Under the pieces are notes generated by a model. It searched no databases, was not told the DNA's origin, and saw only the letters and a list, made by a program, of their open reading frames with translations. Both the position numbers and the translations under genes were made by a program. From positions 1 to 21,570 of the forward strand of contig JAFGQA010000030.1 of assembly GCA_016935885.1 (NCBI GenBank): a stretch of 21,570 nt of DNA, written 5' to 3'. This document shows, piece after piece, positions 8,944 through 15,960 of the stretch. Origin of the DNA: Phycisphaerae bacterium. Its GTDB lineage: Bacteria > Planctomycetota > Phycisphaerae > UBA1845 > UTPLA1. Position 1 is the stretch's first letter, and each line of letters begins with the position of its first letter.

Positions 8944-9477
8944 TCATGTCTTCTTCTTGTACGTAATCACTTCCGCACCGGGCCGCTTCCTGATCTCGAC
9001 AGGCAAACCCTCCTCGCACAACTCGCGGCCGGTCATCTCCGCTGGCGTCGATTCGTCCAGATTCGTCAGCGTATAGACGGCATCCGGCTCCAGGGCGTGG
9101 AGTATGAGTCGGGCCGACTCGCTGGTGCTCTCGGCCCGCCGAAACGCCTGTACCATGCCGTCACCCTGCTCCGGCCGGTCGAACTGCCATGCCATCCACA
9201 CGTCATTGGCTAGGCTGTAGGGCGTCAACGGGTAGTAGTCGCGAAAGTAATAGGGGGCGACGGATCGCCACTGGAACGCCAGCCTACGCATCAGATCGTA
9301 GTTGAGATCCTTGTCTCGCATGTCCCAACAGGGGATACCCTCGAACTTCGCGGCTGCCCATTGCCGGGTTTGCTGCATCTCCTCCGCAGTCGGCGCAACC
9401 GCCAAGACAAGACAAGGTGTTAGGATCGCCCATGCGGCAAGCATACCGACAGGGATTGTTGTTCTCGTGCGTGACAT
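8944..9477 (-). pseudogene. GH36 paralogue lacking its catalytic core (signal peptide fused to C-terminal domain)
   Basis: This 177-residue open frame joins the beginning of a GH36 paralogue to its end. Residues 1-~29 are a signal peptide, then TAEEMQQTRQWAAAKFEG matches the N-terminal element of the neighbouring 680-residue paralogue. At about 9336 the sequence jumps to IPCWDMRDKDLNYDLMRRL and continues colinearly to the end (DYYPLTPYSLANDVWMAWQF, MVQAFRR, YTLTNLDESTPAEMTGREL, AEVITYKKK). Roughly 500 residues are absent, including the nucleophile, the CASGG loop and the acid/base, yet the frame is intact. It cannot be a glycosidase. Either it is a recent deletion pseudogene or a retained small exported beta-domain protein. 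The ATG at 9477 immediately abuts AAAGG, which is very tight spacing; a TTG at 9492 is the other in-frame start. Confidence 0.8.
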
Positions 9478-9481
9478 CCTT

Positions 9482-9606
9482 TCAGGGCACAATCATATGG
9501 GCAATTGAGACGGCACCGCGACGTTCTTTCATGACGATCAGCAACCGCTTCTCGCACAACTCGCGGCCGAGCGTTTCCACGGGGGCGTCCTCGCCCAGGT
9601 AGGTCA
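9482..9606 (-). pseudogene. C-terminal remnant of a fifth GH36 paralogue
   Basis: The last ~40 codons before the stop at 9482 read LTYLGEDAPVETLGRELCEK and end RRGAVSIAHMIVP. This aligns with the C-termini of the downstream paralogues (for example LTNLDESTPAEMTGRELCEE and AEVITYKKK). Upstream of 9606 the same frame loses all resemblance to GH36. The stop TGA is 4 bases from the ATG of the next remnant, with the TGAAAGG junction found at two other boundaries of the array, so this was a real fifth member of the operon whose first ~640 codons have been lost or replaced. Confidence 0.65.
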
Positions 9607-9638
9607 GCGGAGGCGGGAGCAGACTCTGGGTTTCGGTT

Positions 9639-10007
9639 TCAGCGTCTGCCTGAGTGGTCGGCCACGTTCTCGTATACCGTAAGGATAACCGCTGTGTTTG
9701 GGGAATCCAGCGCGAAGGCTGCATATTCAGAATCCACCGTTGATTCCCGAATCCCCTCCTCCAGGGTGCCCATCGAGCTTGCGACCGTCCACGGGGATCC
9801 GATCGAGCCGTTTCAGGTGGATTTGGAGCCAGCTCGGGAAGTCCTCGAAGCTGCGTCTTGTGGGGGGGCACGTTCCACTTCGGCAAGTGCTGCGGCACGA
9901 GGGAAGGCGGTGTATTCCACGTCCGGCGGCGGAGTCCTCGGCTTCTCGGCGGCAAAGCCAAGCGTCGCAGTCGCGAGAACGGCAAGTGCGATCTTCTCAT
10001 GTGCCAT
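9639..10007 (-). pseudogene. Decayed gene for a small exported protein
   Basis: An ATG at 10007 is preceded by GGGGAGGTA, one of the best ribosome binding sites in the window, and opens a signal peptide (MAHEKIALAVLATATLGFAAEK) followed by PRTPPPDVEYTAFPRAAALA. The frame meets TGA at 9813-9815 after 64 codons. Past that stop the same frame again looks protein-like (MGTLEEGIRESTVDSEYAAF, DSPNTAVILTVYENVAD) until TGA at 9639-9641. A run of seven C residues lies just before the loss of sense; one extra C would open a second plausible frame (RSFEDFPSWLQIHLKRLDRI). I read this as a frameshifted or otherwise damaged gene. I do not recognise the family. It is the first reading frame of the alpha-galactosidase transcription unit. 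Confidence 0.45.
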
Positions 10008-10326
10008 TACCTCCCCGTATTCACTTCCCCGCCGCTTAGGCTCCGGCACGCGCTGAATCACCGATTCGCGCGGCAAGTTGCCGAATATAGCTCGATACAA
10101 CCGAAAACGAAAGCAACTCTCAAGCCGCTTCCTGAAACCTCGCGAGCAGCCGACATCGCCATCTGCCTGAAGAAATCCGGCGGACGGTGAACCGAACTCA
10201 TCCGGCCGCCGGTAGGCGAGGTCGTATTGGGTCCGCCGGCATAGTCCGGGCCTTGATCGGCTACGCGACACGAACGACAATGGGTTGGATGACGACATCG
10301 AACCACTTCAAGAAGACGAGCGATGA
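10008..10326. promoter_or_regulatory. Divergent intergenic region between the alpha-galactosidase array and the beta-helix gene
   Basis: These 319 bases separate two transcription units pointing away from each other, so promoters for both must lie here or overlap the 5' ends. On the minus strand a TATATT-like hexamer occurs near 10084-10090, but no well-spaced -35 partner is convincing. On the plus strand nothing resembles a good sigma-70 promoter. No ribosome binding site is seen before the beta-helix start. The region contains no gene I can support. Confidence 0.35.
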
Positions 10327-12234
10327 TTGCCCGCTTGTGCGACACTTGGTTTCACCTTGGTTGCCAAGCTCCGGCTTGGGGCATGGTGTGCAATCGCCGT
10401 GGTGGCCCTTCTCGCGGGGGTCGGTCCGGCGAACACGTGCCCCGCGGCCGAGAATCCGCCGCCGCTGGAAATCGTCGCCGACACCGTGCTCGACCCGGCC
10501 AAGACCTATGGCCGGATCGTGGTGAAGGCCTCCGACGTCACGATCGACGGTCGCGGGGCGTGGTTGATCGGGGCCAACGAGGGCCAGCCGAAGGACTTCA
10601 GGCACATCGGCGTCTACGCCCAGGGGATTTCGCGCGTGACGCTGAGGAACCTCAATGTCAAGGGCTGGGACACGGGCCTGCAGATCGAGGACGGCAGCCA
10701 ATGGCGGGTGGAGAACTGTGATTTCTCCGACAACTTCCACGACCCGGACTACGGCTGGGGCGAACAGGGCCGCCGCGGCGGCATCGTGTTGACGCGCGTC
10801 CACCGCTCGACGTTCACCAAGAACAAGGCCAATCGCGTCTGGGACGCCTGCGCGCCGGTCGATTCCAACGACAACACGCTGGAGGAGAACGACTTCTCCC
10901 ACACGTCGGACACCGGCCTGAAGCTTTGGACTTCCTGCCGGAACTTGATCCGCAAGAACAACTTCAGCTACGGCCTGCGGATCAAGCCCGGCGACGTACA
11001 CGCCCAGGACTCGACTTGTGTGCTGATTGAGAGCGGCTCGAACGACAACCGCCTGATCGAGAATGATTGCACGCACGGCGGCGACGGCGTGTTCGTGCGC
11101 GTGCTCAACGGTTGGGTCAGCACGGGCAACCTCTTCGAGCGCAACGACACGTCGTACGCCCACAACAACTGCGTCGAGGCCTGGTCCCCCCGGAACGTCT
11201 ACCGGGGCAACAAGGCCAACCACGGCAGCTACGGGTTCTGGCTGGGAGCGTCCGATCAGACCGTCTTGATCGACAACGAGGCCTCGTACAACGGTGTCCC
11301 CACCGGGCACCACAACTCGCCGCACCTGCCCGACGGCGGTCATGCCGGAATCGTTTTCATCTTCGGGCCCTCAAGCCACACCTTGGTGCGCGGCAACACG
11401 TGCGTGGGCAACAACGGCGCCGGCATCGCCCTGGTCGGCGACATCAGCCCCGAGGGGCCCAAGTTCAAGGCGCTTCATTGGATCATCGAGCAAAACACGC
11501 TGGCAGAGAACCGCTGGGGGATCTACATGCGGCAGGCCGACTGGGTCCACCTGGCCGGCAACGTCTTCCGCGACAATCGGGTGGCCGACGTGCAGAACGA
11601 CGGCCAGGTGACGAACCTCGTCGAGTTTCCCGACGATCCGACGGTCGCCGCGCCGCCGAAGGCCGTCTGCGAAGGCCCGTTATGCGGCATTGTCGGCCGG
11701 AAGGTGGTTCTCGACGCGTCGGGCAGTAGCGATCCACGGGGCCGCCCGTTGCGGTTCCGCTGGGACCTGGGCGACGGCACGGCCACTCGTGAAGCCTGCG
11801 TGGAGCACGCCTTCCCGAGGCCCGGGTTCTACCGCGTCGGCCTGACCGTCGACAATGGGCGATTCCCCGACCTGGCCTGGCGTGACTTCTACGCGGTGGA
11901 AGACTGCGCCGAGCAAGGCACCGAGGGCCAAGCCGCCGATTGGGGCTGGATCGATCCGCAGTCGAAGGTCGCCTACCGCGACGACGAGTCGGTGCGAATC
12001 GCGGGCAAGTCGTCGGTGGCAGCCCACGTGGAACCCTACGGCGGAATGCTCGTGAGCCTGTTGTACCCGACCTCGAAGCAAGCCCGCCTGTCGCTGGAGG
12101 GCAAGAAGGAACTGGTCTTCTGGATCAAGGCGATCAACGAAAACGTGCCGACGCTAAACTACCTCACCATCGCCTTCGACTCCTGGGGAGCCCCGCCGTT
12201 GAGGATCTGGATCGACGGCATGGCGTTGAAGTGA
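10327..12234 (+). CDS. Secreted right-handed beta-helix protein with PKD domain
   Basis: This ~635-residue exported protein has a signal peptide with core AWCAIAVVALLAGVGPA and then a long run of parallel beta-helix coils (~45-440). The coils show recurrent N-rich turns such as NTLEENDFS, NDNRLIENDC, GNLFERNDTSY and NTLAENRWGIYM, as in NosD/pectate-lyase-like folds. Around 444-511 comes a PKD domain (VVLDASGSSDPRGRPLRFRWDLGDG ... FYRVGLTVDNG, given in part), and ~530-635 is a beta-rich tail ending PLRIWIDGMALK that looks like a carbohydrate-binding sandwich. It probably binds or cleaves a polysaccharide; lyase, glycosidase and structural roles all occur in this fold and no catalytic signature settles it. 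The start is uncertain: TTG at 10327 or 10357 are in frame, and there is no Shine-Dalgarno. It is divergent from the GH36 array. Confidence 0.8.
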   Translation: MPACATLGFTLVAKLRLGAWCAIAVVALLAGVGPANTCPAAENPPPLEIVADTVLDPAKTYGRIVVKASDVTIDGRGAWLIGANEGQPKDFRHIGVYAQGISRVTLRNLNVKGWDTGLQIEDGSQWRVENCDFSDNFHDPDYGWGEQGRRGGIVLTRVHRSTFTKNKANRVWDACAPVDSNDNTLEENDFSHTSDTGLKLWTSCRNLIRKNNFSYGLRIKPGDVHAQDSTCVLIESGSNDNRLIENDCTHGGDGVFVRVLNGWVSTGNLFERNDTSYAHNNCVEAWSPRNVYRGNKANHGSYGFWLGASDQTVLIDNEASYNGVPTGHHNSPHLPDGGHAGIVFIFGPSSHTLVRGNTCVGNNGAGIALVGDISPEGPKFKALHWIIEQNTLAENRWGIYMRQADWVHLAGNVFRDNRVADVQNDGQVTNLVEFPDDPTVAAPPKAVCEGPLCGIVGRKVVLDASGSSDPRGRPLRFRWDLGDGTATREACVEHAFPRPGFYRVGLTVDNGRFPDLAWRDFYAVEDCAEQGTEGQAADWGWIDPQSKVAYRDDESVRIAGKSSVAAHVEPYGGMLVSLLYPTSKQARLSLEGKKELVFWIKAINENVPTLNYLTIAFDSWGAPPLRIWIDGMALK

Positions 12235-12270
12235 AACACGGCCCGCTCTTTCCGAGTTGGACCAAATGAA

Positions 12271-12359
12271 CTTGCATGATCCTGGGACGGCGCCACTGAC
12301 CAAAGAACCCAGTGCCACTGGGCCCCTTGATCGTCGGCGCGGTCCCAGAATCACGCAAG
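12271..12359. repeat. 89-bp imperfect inverted-repeat element with an internal palindrome
   Basis: Arms at 12271-12294 and 12336-12359 are inverted repeats matching at 21 of 24 positions. The 41-base interior holds a separate perfect palindrome (CCCAGTG-C-CACTGGG, 12308-12322) and two copies of GCCACTG. The element sits between the 3' ends of two convergent genes, 37 bases past the beta-helix stop and 74 bases from the six-hairpin stop. It could act as a bidirectional terminator. The compound architecture also fits a REP/MITE-type dispersed repeat. No flanking target-site duplication is seen. Confidence 0.7.
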
Positions 12360-12432
12360 GCTGTTTATCCCTTGGCAGTATGGCCGACCCCTTACGGGCC
12401 GCATCTACCGCGACCGATCGGCATTCAACGTC

Positions 12433-15400
12433 TCAATACGCCGCCTCCACGGCGACCGTACCGGTGAGGCCCTCCAGGCGGATGGCCTCGCTGTCCCTGT
12501 CGAACTGCGGCCAAACCTGGCCGTTTACCGTGACGCGCTGGATTGGCGCGGCCCGGGGATGGCGGAACCGGAGCAGCACGGCCTTCTGTCCGCCACGGGA
12601 GGGCATCGCGACGGTAGCCACGATCTTCCCGTCGTCCACGGATGAGACGATCCGGTAGGCCACGGTGCCGAAGTGCGTCGGGGCCCCCTGCACCGTGATC
12701 CTCTTGCCTTGTTCCAGCCACGCCCGCGGAGTTGCCCGTCCAAGCCACAAGCAGTCGCCTTCCTCCATGACGAGCATGTTGCGGAAGCGCTCGAGGAACG
12801 CGGCTTCCTCGAAGATCTTGTCGGGCGGGCCGCCGGTCGTGTGTTCGCGAAAGGTATAGCCCTCGTTTGGCAAGATAAGCACCGCGTACTGGTTCAGCCA
12901 CGAACGGAGAAAGTTCGGCGCGTCGTCGGCCGCCAGATGGATGTTGGCGTGCCGCTCCAAGCCGGGCTGATACTGCCAGGCGGCGTGCGCAAACCAATCT
13001 TCTCCCGGATCGTAGCCCGGCGTTCGCTCGGCAACCTTCGGGTTTTCCAGAAGCAACCGATCTTCCAGCACGTCGAGCGCCCCTTGCACGCGCCGGTCGT
13101 CGGGCGGGAGGAGCCCCGCGGGGCTCACCAGCGGCTCCGCCGACTGGATCGTGTCCCAGTACAATCCGCCGACGTGGGCACCGCTGCCCGGCCGCCGCCA
13201 ACTCCACGCGCCGGATGCAAACCCGCGAACGTAACAGGCGAAAGGAATGAACGACCGATAGGTTCCGTCGCGTACCCATACCACGGGACTCAGCGCAATC
13301 GATCGCTCCACGGCAGCCTTCAGGTCCTTGCGATACGACTCCGCCTCGGCCTCCAAGCGAGCGCCTTCGGCGGGATCGATTTGGGCCAGGATGCGGGCAG
13401 ATCCTTGGACCGCCAGCCAGTAGTAGGCCTCCGATTCGTAGAACTGCATGAGTTGGCCGCCGCTGTCGGGGGTGACCTGGTGGGGCGGTTGAAGCCCCTT
13501 GCACCACAGGCGATCGCCGCCTGGAACCACGCCGGCCAGGAGTCGCCTCTGACGCAAGATCCACTGGATGTTGGCTTTTATACGCGGCGCGTTGGCCCTC
13601 AGCCATTCGCCGTCGCCAGTCAGCCGGGAGTGTTCGACCAGGGCGAACATGATGGCGCCGGGCCCCATGGCGTGAACGCCGTCCATGTTGCCGCCTACGC
13701 CCGGCGGGCCCACGGCATGCGTGAGGCAACCGTCCCCGTCGGAGAAAAGGCCCACCGGCTTCTGGTTCCGCAGCGGAAAGCCGAGCCACTGGTCCAGCCC
13801 GTCCGCCGCCTCCTTGTGCATGCCCATCAAGTCCAGTGCGTGGAGCACCAGGTACGTCTCGGAGGCCAAGATGCCGTAAGGGTGATCGTTGAAACGCAAC
13901 TGGCCCTGGTCATTGCGAACGGCGTGCCGCACCAGGTGCCACGCGCCGAGGTTCCATTGGGCGGCAAGTCTCCTGCAAGGGACCTCGACCTTCATCGGCG
14001 TTTCGAACTCCGGCTTCGGGATCGCCGGCAGGGTTTTGCCCGGAAACATCGCGCCGACGGCCCCGTCCCACGTTTGCTCGGGATGCTCGCGCACACGCTG
14101 GCGAGTCGTTTCGAGGCCTTTGGCGGCCAATTCCTTCATGAATTCCTTCGCCGTCCTTGCGTTCGATTCCAGGCTGAAAGGCGGCTCCCAGCGGGCTGTG
14201 GAGGCGTAGAAATGCCATACGGCAGCGTTGCCAGAAGCGTCATCGTGTGGATTACTCGCGTGGACGCTGTCAACCACATCCTTCGTCAGACTCCAGACCC
14301 GTTCCTTTCCGCCGACCTCGGCAAGCTGCAGTTCAACAATCGTGGTGTCGCAAATGTGATCGCCGCCCTTGGCGCCGACGACCAGCGACAGAACATCCCC
14401 CGCTTCCACCGCGACCTCCGCCAATTTCTTCGCGTCTGCACCCGCCGGTATGGCCTGGAATCCGCCGGTGTCGATGGCCCCCCGTATCAGGACTTGCCGC
14501 CTCGATTTGCCCTCCTGCACTACCGACCACTCGACGCCATTGCCTCCTTTCGAGTCACCCATTGCGAGCTTGCCTGTGACGCTCACTCGCCCCGGTATCG
14601 GACTGCACCAGCCGACGGCCACGTCCTGGTCAGACGCCGGATGCATTGCGGCGCTGCGGGCGGGCACGGTTAGGCTGCCGACCGACCCTGGCTCATTGGC
14701 GGAGCTGACGCCGAACCAAGGCATGCCGTGGATTGCCCAACCCCGGACCTTGGGAACGCCGGGCAGCGAGTCCACTTTCTCGCCCAGCGTTTGCTTCGTC
14801 GGTCCTACCGGGCCTCTTGCAGCCAGCGGTCTCGTGGAGGCGCGGACGAAGAAGCCATACTCCGGCGCGAGGATTGGCCCTCTTTCAAGATCTGACGCCA
14901 GGAAGGAGAAGTTGCCGCCGCTGGTCCAAACGGTGACAATCGTGCGAGCAACGTCTTCCGGTTCGGCATTGTAGGGCCAGAGCTTGCGGCCTTTCGAGGT
15001 ACCCAGGTACAAGAGGCGCAGGCTCACCCCACGCCGGCCATCGAGGACCGGCGCCGACCGCCACCGGTCTGGCCCCTCCATCGTCGTGCCGGCATCACCG
15101 GCCAGCGGCTGGACACGGTCCACGATTCCGTCATACGCCTCGATCCGCCCGCTGTGGTCCGACGCGGCGGCAGCCTCGTCGAACCCCCACTCGATCTCCA
15201 GGTCCATCCTCTTCCACAGATCGGGCATGAAAGCCCGCACTTTGGGGGCTTCGTAGGCCGAGGCATTCTGTTGGCCGCGCACACTGACGACCAGCCCGAA
15301 CGTGTCCACGGGGATGGTGAACGTATAGGTACGTCCGTCGGCGGATACCTCCGGCTTGTCTGCCTCACGAGTGACTGCCGTGTTCCACCACGTCGGGATG

Positions 15401-15792
15401 GTTCCCTTGGCCTCCGCGTCGAAGTAAGCTACGACGACCTCTTCGGGCTTCGGCCTGCGTCGCGCTGCGCCGTTCCAGGCGAGTGTGACGCGGCGCACCC
15501 GGCGCACCTCCTCCCAGATCAGGCCGTAGAGGACCTTCTTCAACGCCGGAGTGTTCACGTCGACTGCCTTGTCAAACGGCAGGCCTGCGTACTTCATCAG
15601 GCCGATCCAGCTTTCCGGTGGGTTTTCCTCTGGCCTGCGGTCAGCGTGGTACTGATACGCACTTGGCGCGACGTCGGCCGGCTGGCCGGCCAGCTCCTCA
15701 AGGCCCGTCGGCTGCCACTCTTGGCCTGGTACGGGCAAACATGCCAGACAGACCATGGGTGCCAGAAGCATGACGAATCTCGCGGATCTCAT
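12433..15792 (-). CDS. Large secreted six-hairpin (alpha/alpha-barrel) glycosidase-like protein
   Basis: This 1119-residue exported protein begins with a signal peptide (MRSARFVMLLAPMVCLACLPVPG). Residues ~25-600 are mostly beta-rich and unassigned, including segments that look like carbohydrate-binding or concanavalin-like modules (RTYTFTIPVDTFGLVVSVRG, DHICDTTIVELQLAEVGG). From ~610 to ~1015 the sequence has the character of a six-hairpin (alpha/alpha)6 barrel: paired helices around AAQWNLGAWHLVRHA, HPYGILASETYLVLHALDL, DGVHAMGPGAIMFALVEHS, LRANAPRIKANIQWILRQ and ESEAYYWLAVQGSARILAQ. The last ~100 residues form a beta-sandwich tail typical of such enzymes. Relatives include alpha-rhamnosidase-like and other GH families; I cannot pick one, and the catalytic acids are not identifiable from motif alone. 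The start at 15792 places the signal peptide at the N-terminus; an ATG at 15816 is also in frame. Confidence 0.7.
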   Translation of the reverse strand: MRSARFVMLLAPMVCLACLPVPGQEWQPTGLEELAGQPADVAPSAYQYHADRRPEENPPESWIGLMKYAGLPFDKAVDVNTPALKKVLYGLIWEEVRRVRRVTLAWNGAARRRPKPEEVVVAYFDAEAKGTIPTWWNTAVTREADKPEVSADGRTYTFTIPVDTFGLVVSVRGQQNASAYEAPKVRAFMPDLWKRMDLEIEWGFDEAAAASDHSGRIEAYDGIVDRVQPLAGDAGTTMEGPDRWRSAPVLDGRRGVSLRLLYLGTSKGRKLWPYNAEPEDVARTIVTVWTSGGNFSFLASDLERGPILAPEYGFFVRASTRPLAARGPVGPTKQTLGEKVDSLPGVPKVRGWAIHGMPWFGVSSANEPGSVGSLTVPARSAAMHPASDQDVAVGWCSPIPGRVSVTGKLAMGDSKGGNGVEWSVVQEGKSRRQVLIRGAIDTGGFQAIPAGADAKKLAEVAVEAGDVLSLVVGAKGGDHICDTTIVELQLAEVGGKERVWSLTKDVVDSVHASNPHDDASGNAAVWHFYASTARWEPPFSLESNARTAKEFMKELAAKGLETTRQRVREHPEQTWDGAVGAMFPGKTLPAIPKPEFETPMKVEVPCRRLAAQWNLGAWHLVRHAVRNDQGQLRFNDHPYGILASETYLVLHALDLMGMHKEAADGLDQWLGFPLRNQKPVGLFSDGDGCLTHAVGPPGVGGNMDGVHAMGPGAIMFALVEHSRLTGDGEWLRANAPRIKANIQWILRQRRLLAGVVPGGDRLWCKGLQPPHQVTPDSGGQLMQFYESEAYYWLAVQGSARILAQIDPAEGARLEAEAESYRKDLKAAVERSIALSPVVWVRDGTYRSFIPFACYVRGFASGAWSWRRPGSGAHVGGLYWDTIQSAEPLVSPAGLLPPDDRRVQGALDVLEDRLLLENPKVAERTPGYDPGEDWFAHAAWQYQPGLERHANIHLAADDAPNFLRSWLNQYAVLILPNEGYTFREHTTGGPPDKIFEEAAFLERFRNMLVMEEGDCLWLGRATPRAWLEQGKRITVQGAPTHFGTVAYRIVSSVDDGKIVATVAMPSRGGQKAVLLRFRHPRAAPIQRVTVNGQVWPQFDRDSEAIRLEGLTGTVAVEAAY

Positions 15793-15960
15793 TGCGGTGT
15801 TTCTTTCTCTTGACATTGGAGATGACGGGATCGCCGACGAACGGGGCGTCTGCTGACAACGAGCCGAAGAGGTAAACGCCCAACTCGACCGGCAGCACGC
15901 CCCGATCGCTTTCCATTCCGAGGGACTTTACCCTCTCGAATTCCTCCACTCATCGGCCGG

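Noticed and set aside
10216..10326. Plus-strand segment reading DTNDNGLDDDIE, resembling a thrombospondin type 3 or calcium-binding repeat
   Set aside because: Only one repeat, bounded by stops on both sides, with no start or domain context; likely coincidence or a minimal fossil.
10261..11343. 360-codon open frame on the minus strand
   Set aside because: Antisense to the beta-helix gene; Val/Ala/Asp-rich composition typical of the complement of a GC-rich gene.
12673..14673. 666-codon open frame on the plus strand
   Set aside because: It is antisense to the six-hairpin protein, has no domain or ribosome binding site, and has the Arg/Pro/His-rich composition of a GC-rich shadow frame.
15793..15949. 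Short minus-strand frame from GTG 15949 (VEEFERVKSLGMESDRG...)
   Set aside because: It overlaps the start of the six-hairpin gene in another frame and lacks a ribosome binding site and domain; probably chance.
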